From: Cytophagales bacterium
GTDB taxonomy: Bacteria; Bacteroidota; Bacteroidia; Cytophagales; Cyclobacteriaceae
DNA: 64,000 nucleotides
Assembly: GCA_017303795.1 (NCBI GenBank)
Contig: JAFLBR010000001.1
Coordinates: forward strand, 531,285 to 595,284
Reading direction: 5' to 3'
Shown: positions 35,266 through 44,847 of the stretch, in pieces
Position numbering within the stretch: position 1 is the first letter of the stretch
Layout: every line of letters starts with the position of its first letter
Made by a program: the position numbers and the translations under genes
Notes under the pieces: model-generated
What the model was told of the DNA's origin: nothing
The model's input: the letters and a program-made list of their open reading frames with translations, nothing else
Databases searched by the model: none

Positions 35266-36464
35266 GTTCGGGAGTTTACGTAGCGGGCGCAGGAGCTTTA
35301 TCGGCTATTGGCCACTCGTATGCAACCAGTTTTCTGGCTTTAGAAAATTCTACGCATGGTATTCGTCCGCTTTCCTTGCTGTCATCCATCTATAGCGGTA
35401 CGTTACCGGTAGGCGAAGTAAAACTTTCTAACGAACAACTTGCTGCACAGGCCGGATTAGCTAAACCTATTACCCGGACTGCACTTTTGGGTATTCATGC
35501 TGCCCGCGAGGCAATAGTAGATAGCGGACTTGATATTAAGAAATGGCGTACAGGATTTATCTCGGCCACAACGGTAGGCGGTATGGATCGCACCGAAGTA
35601 TTTTTTCCAGATTTTTTAAAAGATAATACGCAAGGAATTCTGAGTGATGTGATCCATCACGGTTGTGGCGCCACCACCGATCTGATCGCGCAAGCATTAG
35701 GTATTACTGATTTCACCACTACCATCAATACTGCGTGTTCATCGTCAGCCAATGCAATTATGCTGGGCGCACGATTGATTCGCCAAAATAAGTTGGATGT
35801 AGTGGTTGCCGGTGGCACCGACTCGCTTACGCGATTTACTGTTAACGGTTTTAAAAGTCTGATGATTTTATCGGATGAACTTTGCCAGCCGTTTGATGCA
35901 TCCCGTAAGGGATTAAACCTGGGCGAAGGTGCTGGGTTTGTCGTGTTGGTTTCCAGTCGTGTGCTGCAAGAAGAAAATCTAAAAGCCAAAGCATTACTTA
36001 CAGGGTTTGCCAATACCAACGATGCCTATCATCAAACGGCTTCATCGCCCGATGGAAGAGGTTCGTTTGCGGCCATGCAAAATGCATTAACCATGGCAGG
36101 CCTTACAACGAGTGAAATAGATTATATCAATCTGCATGGAACGGGTACTTTAAACAACGATCTTTCAGAAGGCACTGCTATTGCGCGTTTGTTTGCGGAG
36201 AAAATACCAGCAATGAGTTCTACCAAATCTTTTACCGGCCACACGTTGGGTGCCTGCGGTGGGTTAGAGGCTGTGTTTTCTGTTATGGCTATTGAACACC
36301 AATGTGTGTTTGCCAATTTAAGATTTGAAACCACTATGCCAGAGGTAAACATACCACCACAAACAAAGTTTGAGCATAAAACTGTGAACCACGTAATGAG
36401 CAACTCGTTTGGCTTTGGTGGAAATTGTTCATCGTTAATTTTTTCAAGACCTTCGGTAGGATGA
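35262..36464 (+). CDS. Beta-ketoacyl-ACP synthase (cluster KS 3, ApeO-like)
   Basis: 400 residues with an intact triad: Cys159 (NTACSSSANAI), His292 (LHGTGTLNND) and His327 (KSFTGHTLGACGG). The start is a TTG at 35262 within the ACP stop codon. MSSGVYVAGAGALSAIG is a proper KS N terminus and no ATG fits. It is followed by a catalytically dead KS-like gene overlapping by four bases. The pair therefore looks like a KS/chain-length-factor heterodimer, as known for type II aryl-polyene synthases. Confidence 0.88.
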   Translation: MSSGVYVAGAGALSAIGHSYATSFLALENSTHGIRPLSLLSSIYSGTLPVGEVKLSNEQLAAQAGLAKPITRTALLGIHAAREAIVDSGLDIKKWRTGFISATTVGGMDRTEVFFPDFLKDNTQGILSDVIHHGCGATTDLIAQALGITDFTTTINTACSSSANAIMLGARLIRQNKLDVVVAGGTDSLTRFTVNGFKSLMILSDELCQPFDASRKGLNLGEGAGFVVLVSSRVLQEENLKAKALLTGFANTNDAYHQTASSPDGRGSFAAMQNALTMAGLTTSEIDYINLHGTGTLNNDLSEGTAIARLFAEKIPAMSSTKSFTGHTLGACGGLEAVFSVMAIEHQCVFANLRFETTMPEVNIPPQTKFEHKTVNHVMSNSFGFGGNCSSLIFSRPSVG

Positions 36465-37489
36465 AATTATACATCAATTCGGTGGGTATTATTTCGCCTT
36501 CGCTGCAAGCAAGCGGGGAGTGGCAGTTACCACGCGTTGATGAAAATTACCTTACCTGTATTGAGCCAGATTACACGCAATGGATTCAACCGCAGCAACT
36601 CAGGCGCATGAGCCGGATTATGAAGATGGGAACAACGGCTGCACTGATGGCTGTAAAGACTGGTGCATCAAAACCTGATGCAATTATTGCCGGTACTGCT
36701 TATGGTTGTTTGGAAGACACGGCAACTTTTTTAACCAAGATTATTGAACTGAACGAGGAGGCACTTAATCCTACACCGTTCATGCAGTCCACACACAATA
36801 CCATTGCGGCACAAATTGCTTTGTTGCAGAATTGCCAGGGTTACAACCAAACGTATGTGCATGGCGCATTTTCATTTGAACATGCGTTGTTGGATGCAGG
36901 CATGTTGTTAACCGATACTCCCGCGCAAACTATACTTACAGGTGGTGTGGATGAATTAACCAAAGCTGGTCATGCAATCCATAGCCGGTTTAATAAGTAT
37001 AGAAAACAAAACACGCCCTATTTGATTTCTCCAGCCGGAGATGGAACGTGGGCGGGCGAAGGCGCTGCCTTTTTTATGCTGAGCGGTGCGAACGAAAGTA
37101 CTGTTGCAATAGCGGATGTGCATACATTTATGGCATCAAGTTCGGAGCAGGCTTTTCAACAGCTTGATAATTTTCTGAAGCAGAATCAACTTGATACAGA
37201 CGCCATCGACTTTTTACTTACGGGAAAGAATGGTGATCAGAAAAACGATTTGTTTTACGATCAACTGATTGATGTACGGTTTTCGGATCAGGCTTTTGGT
37301 GCGTACAAACATTTATGTGGGGAGTACAGCACATCAACTGCTTTTGCTACTGCTTTGGCATACACAATCCTAAAACATCAAACGGTTCCTGTTTCTGTTT
37401 TGAATGGTAGCTTAAATACACCCATTAAAACGCTGTTGATTTACAACACGTATGGTCCACATCATTCTCTTATTCTGCTTACGGTATGA
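36461..37489 (+). CDS. Chain-length-factor-like KS homologue (ApeC-like), catalytic residues lost
   Basis: 342 residues from the ATG at 36461. A TTG further upstream is rejected. The fold is recognisable, but all three KS catalytic positions are changed. The nucleophile elbow reads HGAFSF with Phe137 at the Cys position. The region of the first His reads LLTGKNGDQKND, and the KxxxGH region reads YKHLCGEYSTS. Overlap with KS 3 by ATGA implies stoichiometric synthesis. The likely role is to set polyene length and stabilise KS 3, as a CLF does. Confidence 0.75.
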   Translation: MKLYINSVGIISPSLQASGEWQLPRVDENYLTCIEPDYTQWIQPQQLRRMSRIMKMGTTAALMAVKTGASKPDAIIAGTAYGCLEDTATFLTKIIELNEEALNPTPFMQSTHNTIAAQIALLQNCQGYNQTYVHGAFSFEHALLDAGMLLTDTPAQTILTGGVDELTKAGHAIHSRFNKYRKQNTPYLISPAGDGTWAGEGAAFFMLSGANESTVAIADVHTFMASSSEQAFQQLDNFLKQNQLDTDAIDFLLTGKNGDQKNDLFYDQLIDVRFSDQAFGAYKHLCGEYSTSTAFATALAYTILKHQTVPVSVLNGSLNTPIKTLLIYNTYGPHHSLILLTV

Positions 37490-38259
37490 GTGGTTTTAAG
37501 AAATTGAATATCATCTTACTTGTTTTGCTGTCTGCTTTTGTGGTGATAGATGTGTTTTTTGATTTTCACTGGGCGTGGTATTTGTCTTTATTCTTTGTTG
37601 ACTTTGTTATTTGTATTTACGGGTCGTTTGTGCTCTCTGCGCAATTTTTCACATCTGTAAAATATAAGGGCGACCGCACTTCCAAAAAAATTGCGCTTAC
37701 GTTTGATGATGGCCCGCTGCCGAGCCAAACCGAACGCATTCTAAAAGTATTGGCTCAATATCAAATCAAAGCTTCTTTTTTTTGTATTGGCCAGCGGGTG
37801 TCGCAACATCCTCATATATTGAAACAAGTTCATGAACAAGGTCACCTGATTGGCAATCATACATTTCACCATTCACCCGTTATGGGGTTTTTATCATTAA
37901 AATATGTGGTGTCGGAGTTGACTAAAACCAACACTCAGATTGAACAAGTAATTGGTAAACTACCCCGTTTTTTTCGGCCACCGTATGGCGTAACTAATCC
38001 CAATATCGCGGAAGCCATTGGACAGGGCAAGTATCAAACCATAGGCTGGAGTATTCGTTCGTTCGATACAATAATCCGCGATCAGAACAAGCTATACAAA
38101 AGAATAACGCGTTCGTTAAAAGGTGGCGATATTGTGCTGTTGCATGATTATAGTGAAACTACTATTCAGGTGTTGCCCAGGTTGATCGAATATGCGCACC
38201 AAAACGGTTTGGTTTTTGTAAGGTTGGATGAATTACTAAATGAAGAACCTTATCGGTAA
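37486..38259 (+). CDS. Polysaccharide deacetylase-family (NodB) protein, membrane-anchored
   Basis: 257 residues with two N-terminal membrane segments (about 8-27 and 30-55) and a NodB domain. The metal and catalytic motifs are present: TFDDGPLPS, HTFHHSP and RPPYGVTN, plus a late HDYSET motif. The family removes N- or O-acetyl groups from carbohydrates. Here, within the pigment operon (ATGA overlap), the substrate may be an acylated pigment or a glycan anchor, which is unknown. Deacetylase genes are recurrent in flexirubin clusters as far as I recall. Confidence 0.85.
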   Translation: MSGFKKLNIILLVLLSAFVVIDVFFDFHWAWYLSLFFVDFVICIYGSFVLSAQFFTSVKYKGDRTSKKIALTFDDGPLPSQTERILKVLAQYQIKASFFCIGQRVSQHPHILKQVHEQGHLIGNHTFHHSPVMGFLSLKYVVSELTKTNTQIEQVIGKLPRFFRPPYGVTNPNIAEAIGQGKYQTIGWSIRSFDTIIRDQNKLYKRITRSLKGGDIVLLHDYSETTIQVLPRLIEYAHQNGLVFVRLDELLNEEPYR

Positions 38260-38271
38260 CTTTGGGCTGCG

Positions 38272-38901
38272 ATGGAAAAAGTGATTGTTTCGTTTTGTGT
38301 TATTGGACTTTTGTTTCTTCAATCGTCTTATCCGGGTTATAAACCGGTACAAGATGTAGATGATTTCAGGAAAAAATTTACGGTAGCGGCTGCGGCTGTA
38401 AAAGATATTAAGGCGGATTTTACACAAAAGAAAACATTGGTTGCCCTTACCGAAACCATTACCTCAAAAGGTACGCTTTGGTTTAAGCAAACCGATAAAG
38501 TGCGGATGGATTACACTACGCCTTTTGTGTACAAAATGATTATTAATGGTGATAACATGTTGGTTAAAGATGCGCAGAAAGAAACCCGCATGAGTGCCCG
38601 TTCGAATAAACTGCTGCAACAGGTAAATCGCATTATGATTGATTGTATGCAAGGTTCCTTGCTTGAAAGTAAAGATTTTTCTAATCGTGTTTTTGAAAAC
38701 GATAGCTATTACCTGCTTGAATTGACTCCGACTTCAAAGAATTTGCAACAGTTTTTTAGCACCATTATAGTTACAGTGGAAAAAAAAGATAATTCCCCGC
38801 ACATCATCGAACTAAATGAATCGGGTGGCGATAAAACCATCATTTCATTATCCAACAAAAAAGTAAACATGGCCTTGCCCGATGAAGTATTTTCTTTTTA
38901 G
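38272..38901 (+). CDS. LolA-like outer membrane carrier protein (ApeL-like)
   Basis: 209 residues with an N-terminal signal-like segment. It has the LolA fold pattern: IKADFTQKKTL, then KGTLWFKQTDKVRMDY and a C-terminal hydrophobic strand set. LolA carries lipids or lipoproteins across the periplasm. The aryl-polyene relative probably carries the polyene lipid towards the outer membrane. Its last 20 bases overlap the start of the lipoprotein gene. Confidence 0.85.
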   Translation: MEKVIVSFCVIGLLFLQSSYPGYKPVQDVDDFRKKFTVAAAAVKDIKADFTQKKTLVALTETITSKGTLWFKQTDKVRMDYTTPFVYKMIINGDNMLVKDAQKETRMSARSNKLLQQVNRIMIDCMQGSLLESKDFSNRVFENDSYYLLELTPTSKNLQQFFSTIIVTVEKKDNSPHIIELNESGGDKTIISLSNKKVNMALPDEVFSF

Positions 38902-39505
38902 TGCTTTGTGTTTTCTGGCGGGCTGCGCTTCGTATTACAAGGGCCTCACTAGCGAAGCATTAATTTCGTGTGCAGACGAAATAAAACCCGCGAATCTTAA
39001 CACAGCCTGGTACACGGCCAGCATCGATGTAATCGGTAAACACCTGAGCGGATTATTGGTAGTAAAGAAAATGCCCGATGCTTCTTATAGATTAGTGTTT
39101 ACCAACGAAGCTGGTGCAACCTTCTTTGATTTTAAATTTCAGCCAGATGGTTCCTTTCAAGTGGTTTCGGTAATTACACAACTTGATAAGAAGCCGGTGA
39201 TCGAAACTTTGCGTAAGGATTTTGAATTGATGCTGGGCTTGCCATTTGGTCAACCGCTACGGAGTTGGCAGCATAATTCACTGAAGTATGCCGGTATTGA
39301 AAGGGATGGCGAGAAAATTTATTTTATTGTTAATCCCGATTGCACCTCGCACGGCAATCTGGAGATAGGATCGAATCGAAAAAGAAAAGTGTCTGTTTCC
39401 TTGTCGGGAAAAGAACCTACGCAACCGGATTCGATTTTAATTACTCATTATACATTTGATATGACCATTCGTCTCACCAAATTCGATAAAGATGCTGATG
39501 AATGA
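38882..39505 (+). CDS. Lipoprotein of the pigment cluster (ApeN/LolB-like position)
   Basis: 207 residues with lipobox LAGC (Cys15). The mature part is beta-rich with no clear family match. The position directly after the LolA-like gene, with overlap, and the size match the lipoprotein (DUF3261/LolB-like) found in aryl-polyene clusters. It is inferred to accept the product at the outer membrane. Overlaps the following hotdog gene by 14 bases. Confidence 0.7.
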   Translation: MKYFLFSALCFLAGCASYYKGLTSEALISCADEIKPANLNTAWYTASIDVIGKHLSGLLVVKKMPDASYRLVFTNEAGATFFDFKFQPDGSFQVVSVITQLDKKPVIETLRKDFELMLGLPFGQPLRSWQHNSLKYAGIERDGEKIYFIVNPDCTSHGNLEIGSNRKRKVSVSLSGKEPTQPDSILITHYTFDMTIRLTKFDKDADE

Positions 39506-39866
39506 TTTTTATACGGTAGTGAAACAAGAATCGGGCGAAGGTTCAATCAACGCAACTATTCGCTTCAATAAAGAACATGCTATTTTTAAAGGTCACTTTC
39601 CGGGCTTGCCCATTGTGCCGGGTGTGTGTATGGTGCAACTTACACGCGAACTGGTTGAACAAGTAACAACCCAATCGTTACAATTGAATTCGGCTACTTC
39701 AATAAAGTTTCTATCGGTTATTAACCCTGATGCCAATCCGGAGGTAAATATTCAGATTATGTATTTGTTACAACAACATGAACATGTTGTGCAAGCCACT
39801 ATTTCTTTTGAAAGTATTATCTTTTTTAAATTCAAAGGAGCCTTTGTAAAGCATGGATACAATTAA
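39492..39866 (+). CDS. Hotdog-fold dehydratase subunit with His but no Glu (ApeI-like)
   Basis: 124 residues. The FabZ/FabA His motif is strong: HAIFKGHFPGLPIVPGVCMVQ. The acidic residue expected 14 positions after the His is Gln in VCMVQL. This is the mirror image of the subunit at 31207, which has the Glu and lacks the His. The pair is therefore predicted to form a heteromeric dehydratase acting on 3-hydroxyacyl-ACP. The start could also be the ATG two codons later. Confidence 0.82.
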   Translation: MLMNDFYTVVKQESGEGSINATIRFNKEHAIFKGHFPGLPIVPGVCMVQLTRELVEQVTTQSLQLNSATSIKFLSVINPDANPEVNIQIMYLLQQHEHVVQATISFESIIFFKFKGAFVKHGYN

Positions 39867-41025
39867 GGCTTTTCGCGATCGCAAAGTGTGCGTGATCATA
39901 CCCACGTACAATAATGAGCTTACGCTTGAAGCTGTAGTAAAAGGTGTTCAAACCTATTGCGTTGATGTAATTGTGATAAATGATGGCGCCACCGATACTA
40001 CTACATCTATCCTCCAAGAAATATCAGACATTACTGTAGTAAACTATTCGCCTAATAAAGGAAAAGGTTTTGCGTTGCGACAAGGATTTAAGAAGGCGAT
40101 TGAGTTAGGTTTTGATTATGCCATCAGTATCGATTCGGACGGGCAACATTTTGCCGATGATTTGCCCGCATTCATCCACGCTTTGGATGCGAACCCACAA
40201 AGTCTCTTGATTGGCGAACGCAACATGAATCAGGCAAGCGTTCCCGGTAAAAGTAATTTCGGCAGAAACTTTTCCAACTTCTGGTTTTGGTTTGAGACCG
40301 GCACCAAACTAAACGACACGCAGAGTGGCTATCGACTCTATCCCGTAAGGCGATTGCAAAAATTTACATTCTTCACCCGCAAATTCGAGTTTGAAATTGA
40401 AGTGTTGGTTCGCGCAGCGTGGGCGGGCATTCCTGTTAAAGAAGTTCCGGTAAAAGTTTTTTATGCCGAGCCGGGCAAACGGATTTCGCACTTCCGACCC
40501 TTTAAAGATTTTACGCGCATCAGTATTTTAAATACCGTGTTGGTTACCATTGCGTTGTTGTATATCAAGCCCCGCGATTTTATCCGAAGCCTTTTCACAA
40601 AAGCATTCTGGAAAGATCTTTGGCAAAAATTGATCAACCCGGCAGAGCCTGATTATGTTAAAGCCTTGTCAGTTGGGTTTGGTGTGTTGATGGGCATTGT
40701 GCCTATCTGGGGCTTTCAATTGGTAGTTGCTATTGCACTTGCATTTATGCTTCGGCTCAACAAACCGTTGGTTATTGTGGCCGCTAACATCAGCATTCCA
40801 CCCATGATACCCGTGATTCTGTTTTTAAGCCATGTTACCGGAACATTATGGATGGGCGAGGAAGCTGTAGCACTGTCTTTCAATCAGGAAATTACCCTCG
40901 ATCTGGTAAAGCATAGTTTTATGCAATATGTGTTGGGCGCGATAACACTTGCTATTGGCGCAGGTGTTATTTTTGGATTGATTACCTATGGCGTGCTTCG
41001 TATTTTTAAACGCCAGGTTGCCTGA
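39853..41025 (+). CDS. Glycosyltransferase family 2 with C-terminal DUF2062 domain
   Basis: 390 residues. The GT2 domain spans about 1-225, with CVIIPTYNNELTLEAVV at the start, the DxD-like SIDSDGQHF, and an acidic NDTQSGYRLYP motif. A hydrophobic DUF2062 region (about 265-385) follows with KALSVGFGVLMGIVPIWGFQ and later membrane helices. This GT2-DUF2062 fusion is recurrent in aryl-polyene and flexirubin clusters. The sugar and acceptor are not deducible. It overlaps the hotdog gene by 14 bases and precedes the fusion transporter gene by three. Confidence 0.85.
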   Translation: MDTIKAFRDRKVCVIIPTYNNELTLEAVVKGVQTYCVDVIVINDGATDTTTSILQEISDITVVNYSPNKGKGFALRQGFKKAIELGFDYAISIDSDGQHFADDLPAFIHALDANPQSLLIGERNMNQASVPGKSNFGRNFSNFWFWFETGTKLNDTQSGYRLYPVRRLQKFTFFTRKFEFEIEVLVRAAWAGIPVKEVPVKVFYAEPGKRISHFRPFKDFTRISILNTVLVTIALLYIKPRDFIRSLFTKAFWKDLWQKLINPAEPDYVKALSVGFGVLMGIVPIWGFQLVVAIALAFMLRLNKPLVIVAANISIPPMIPVILFLSHVTGTLWMGEEAVALSFNQEITLDLVKHSFMQYVLGAITLAIGAGVIFGLITYGVLRIFKRQVA

Positions 41026-41028
41026 TGC

Positions 41029-44000
41029 ATGGAAAAATTCTTTTTAGGAATATATCGGTTTTTTGAAAAGAGGCGAATCCTTTTCTGGATGGTCTTTGGT
41101 TCAACCATATTGGTGTTGCTAACGGGTGCGTATGCTGTGCGACTGGAGGAAAACATCACCCGTTTTTTTCCGGATGATGAACGGGTAGAAAAACTCAACA
41201 CGATTTTTCAGAATTCTTCTTTTGCCGATAAGGTGGTGGTGATGATTTCCGTTAAGGATAGCACACAAAAACTAACTCCCGATAGTCTTACGAACTATGC
41301 CGGGCAAGTAGCCAATCGGTTAGAAACTGATTTGCAGCCGTACGAAGCTGAAATTGCCAGTAGGGTGGATGATGAACGCCTGCTCGAAGTCTTTCAGATT
41401 GCGCAACAGCATCTGCCACTTTTTCTTACCGCTGGTGATTATGCCGAACTGGATTCACTTACGCAGCCCGAAGCCAGTCGTGCGCGCTTACGCGAACAGT
41501 ATCAACAACTGCTGGCACCCTCGGGCTTTGTGCTTAAGAATATGATTGTAAAAGACCCGATGGGGTTTACCAATCTTGTTCTTCGCAAGCTGCAACAACT
41601 TCAATATGACGATAACTTTGAGTTGTACGATAACTATATAATTACGCGCGATCACAGGCATGTGGTTTTCTTTGTTCAGCCTGGGCATGAATCAAGCGAC
41701 ACCGGACAAAACGCAGACTTTGTAAATGCGCTTCACCAAATCAGCGAAGCGTATTCTACCGAAACAATTTTGGTTTCTTACTTTGGTGCCACCGCAGTTG
41801 CTGTTGGTAATGCACAACAACTACGGCACGATATTCAGCTTACTATTTCTTTATTAATAGTATTGCTTGGTATTTTTATTATTGGCTTTTTTAGAAACGT
41901 GCAATCACTCGTATTCATTCTTATACCGGCTGTGTTTGGTGGCTTGTTTTCATTGTCGTGCATCTATCTTATTAAAGGAACGGTTTCTATTCTTGCTTTG
42001 GCGGCAGGCTCTGTTATTCTGGGTATTGCTGTTAACTATGCGTTGCACTTTCTGGTGCATTACCGCTATCATCCCAACAAAGAACAAGTAATCAAAGACC
42101 TGGTAAAACCTATGACGTTGGGTAGCCTTACTACCGTACTCGCTTTTTTTAGTTTACAGTTTACCAGCGCTGCTGTTTTGCAAGACCTCGGACTGTTTGC
42201 AGGTTTTAGTTTGATAGGTGCTGCGTTGTGTTCACTCATTTTCTTTCCACACTTTATTACACAACCTGATTTTAAGGAAACAGCTTTTGATCGGGCATTT
42301 GTTTTTAAAAAATCACCGGGGCGCATTCCTGTTTTTATAATTCTGCTCCTCACACCGGTGTTTTTTCACTTTGCATCGCAAGTGAATTTTAACAGCAACA
42401 TGGGTAGTCTGAATTTTATGAATGAAAATACCAGACAAGCTCAAGAACGTCTGGAGGCGATTAACCCAGCCAGTTTGCATTCGCTTTATGTTTCGAGTGA
42501 TGCGCCATCGCTGCAGCAGGCTTTACAAAAAATGGAGCAGGCAATTCCGGCTATCGAAAGTCTTGAAGCAAACGGAATAATTCAACGAACTCTTACACCT
42601 TCTTCGTTTCTGCTTTCCGATTCGTTGCAACGCATTCGCATACAGCAATGGCACACCTTCTGGAATACGCGCAAAGAAGCCTTCTTTCAAACTGTGAAAG
42701 AAGAAGGTGCCCGATTAAAGTTTTCAGCAGCGGTACTTGCTAATGTGGATTCGGTAGTAGATCGGAACTACGCCTTAATGAATGCAACCACTTTCAATAC
42801 GTTAAAGAATCTTTTCTTCAGAGATAATATTATTGAGCGAAATGAACAAGCAACGGTTATCTCATTAATCAATGTATTGCCTGAAGACAAAGCGCAAGTT
42901 CAGCAGACGTTAGCATCGGCACCAGCCAGCCTTTTAGACAGGCAAATGATAACTACCTTGTTTGTAGAATTCATTCACGAAGATTTTAACTTCATTGTAA
43001 CGTTTACGGCAATCCTGGTTTTTGTAGTGCTACTGATTTCAACCGGACGTATTGAGCTAACTATCGTTACGTTCACACCCATGCTGATTACTTGGATATG
43101 GATTCTCGGCATTATGGCGTTGGTGGGTATTGAATTTAATATCATCAATGTAATCATCTCTACATTCATCTTCGGCTTAGGCGATGACTACAGCATTTTT
43201 GTAATGGATGGCTTACAGCAAGAATACAAATCGGGTAAACAAAATTTACCTTCGGTGCGCGTATCCATTGCGCTTTCAACTTTAACTACGGTATCGGGCT
43301 TGGGTGTACTTATTTTTGCCGAACATCCTGCTCTGCGTTCAATTGCAGCTATAGCTATTATCGGTATTGTGTGTGTGTTTATTATGTCGCAGGTGATTGA
43401 GCCTTTTTTGTTTTCTAATCTGATCACCAATCGCACATTCAAGAAGTTGCCACCGGTAACCGCTAAAGGATTGTTTTTCACCACGCTTACTTACAGCTTA
43501 TTTGTGTTTGGTTCTTTGTTTCTTACAGTAGTGGGGCTACTCATGCTTTTAATTCCGTTTGCACGGAAAAGAGTTCGGCTTGCGTATCATCATCTCATTC
43601 GGTTCTTTACCAGAAGTGTGGTGTACCTGGCACTAAATCTGAAGAAGCGAATTACAAAACACAACACCGATATTTTTCAACGGCCCGGAATCATTATCGC
43701 TAATCACAGTTCGTTTCTGGATATATTAATCACTACTATGTTGCACCCGCGCGTAGTACTGCTCACCAATAAATGGGTGTGGAATTCGCCCGTGTTTGGC
43801 GGTGTAGTTCGGTTGGCAGGTTATTATCCGGTTGAAGCAGGAGCAGAGGGAAGTATCGATCAACTTAAGAATCGCATTGATGAAGGTTATTCGGTTGTTG
43901 TTTTTCCGGAAGGAACCCGCTCGAAAAATGGTACTATCGGTCGCTTTCATAAAGGTGCTTTTTTTATGGCCGAAAAATTTCAGCTCCCGATTTATCCGGT

Positions 44001-44847
44001 ACTGATTTCAGGTGCATCGCGTGCCATTCCAAAATCTACCTGGTATGTAAATGAAGCCACGGTTGCGGTAAGTATGTTATCAGGTATTGAAGCGACAGAT
44101 ACACACTTTGGAGCGACCTATCAGGAAAAGACCAAAGCCATTGCGCGGTATTTTAAAGAATCACATGCTCAACTGGAGAAAGAAGTACGTACCCCCAAAG
44201 AATTCAGGCATAGTCTGTATAACAATTATCGCTACAAAGGGCCGGTACTGGAGTGGTATCTGCGGATTAAACTGCGCATGGAAAACTACTATCAGATTTT
44301 CGATGAGTTAGTTCCTAAAAAAGCATCGGTGCTTGATCTTGGGTGTGGTTACGGTTTTTTGTGTTATCAATTGCAGTTTCTCTCAACTGAACGAACAATT
44401 ACGGGCATTGACCACGATGAAGAGAAAATTATGGTGGCACAACATGGTTATTTACGATCAGATAAACTTCAGTTTAATACCGCCAATGTGGCCGAGTGCG
44501 CCATTGCTCCGCACGATGCAATTATTATTGCCGATGTTTTGCACTACCTGTTGCCACAACAGCAAGAGGCATTATTAGTAAAATGTTTTGAAGCGGTATT
44601 GCCTGATGGCAAAATTATCATTCGCGATGGCGATGCTGATCTTATTCAACGGCATAAAGCCACACGGTTCACCGAAGTGCTTTCGGTTAGTCTGTTGGGT
44701 TTTAACCGTGCCGAAAATCCGCTCAACTTTATTTCAGGCAGTTGGTTAAAATTGTTTTGCCAGCAACACGGATTTAAGGTAGAGACAATTGATCAGTATA
44801 AAGCCACTTCTAATATTATTTTTGTGATTACTAAAGCAACTGTTTGA
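41029..44847 (+). CDS. Trifunctional fusion: MMPL exporter, PlsC acyltransferase and SAM methyltransferase
   Basis: 1,272 residues. Residues 1-830 are an RND/MMPL-type exporter with two blocks of membrane helices, periplasmic loops and a DDYSIF motif. Residues about 870-1075 are a PlsC-like acyltransferase with HxxxxD (His893-Asp898) and FPEGTRS. Residues about 1085-1272 are a class I methyltransferase with motif I LDLGCGYGF near residue 1100. In aryl-polyene clusters these are separate proteins (exporter ApeM, methyltransferase ApeB). Fusion would couple attachment, methylation and export of the pigment lipid. Similar three-part fusions are known in flexirubin producers. Confidence 0.92.
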   Translation: MEKFFLGIYRFFEKRRILFWMVFGSTILVLLTGAYAVRLEENITRFFPDDERVEKLNTIFQNSSFADKVVVMISVKDSTQKLTPDSLTNYAGQVANRLETDLQPYEAEIASRVDDERLLEVFQIAQQHLPLFLTAGDYAELDSLTQPEASRARLREQYQQLLAPSGFVLKNMIVKDPMGFTNLVLRKLQQLQYDDNFELYDNYIITRDHRHVVFFVQPGHESSDTGQNADFVNALHQISEAYSTETILVSYFGATAVAVGNAQQLRHDIQLTISLLIVLLGIFIIGFFRNVQSLVFILIPAVFGGLFSLSCIYLIKGTVSILALAAGSVILGIAVNYALHFLVHYRYHPNKEQVIKDLVKPMTLGSLTTVLAFFSLQFTSAAVLQDLGLFAGFSLIGAALCSLIFFPHFITQPDFKETAFDRAFVFKKSPGRIPVFIILLLTPVFFHFASQVNFNSNMGSLNFMNENTRQAQERLEAINPASLHSLYVSSDAPSLQQALQKMEQAIPAIESLEANGIIQRTLTPSSFLLSDSLQRIRIQQWHTFWNTRKEAFFQTVKEEGARLKFSAAVLANVDSVVDRNYALMNATTFNTLKNLFFRDNIIERNEQATVISLINVLPEDKAQVQQTLASAPASLLDRQMITTLFVEFIHEDFNFIVTFTAILVFVVLLISTGRIELTIVTFTPMLITWIWILGIMALVGIEFNIINVIISTFIFGLGDDYSIFVMDGLQQEYKSGKQNLPSVRVSIALSTLTTVSGLGVLIFAEHPALRSIAAIAIIGIVCVFIMSQVIEPFLFSNLITNRTFKKLPPVTAKGLFFTTLTYSLFVFGSLFLTVVGLLMLLIPFARKRVRLAYHHLIRFFTRSVVYLALNLKKRITKHNTDIFQRPGIIIANHSSFLDILITTMLHPRVVLLTNKWVWNSPVFGGVVRLAGYYPVEAGAEGSIDQLKNRIDEGYSVVVFPEGTRSKNGTIGRFHKGAFFMAEKFQLPIYPVLISGASRAIPKSTWYVNEATVAVSMLSGIEATDTHFGATYQEKTKAIARYFKESHAQLEKEVRTPKEFRHSLYNNYRYKGPVLEWYLRIKLRMENYYQIFDELVPKKASVLDLGCGYGFLCYQLQFLSTERTITGIDHDEEKIMVAQHGYLRSDKLQFNTANVAECAIAPHDAIIIADVLHYLLPQQQEALLVKCFEAVLPDGKIIIRDGDADLIQRHKATRFTEVLSVSLLGFNRAENPLNFISGSWLKLFCQQHGFKVETIDQYKATSNIIFVITKATV

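Noticed and set aside
28829-37489. Polyunsaturated fatty acid or modular PKS locus
   Set aside because: The KS, ACP and dehydratase functions are on separate small proteins (type II), with no multidomain PfaA- or PKS-like protein.
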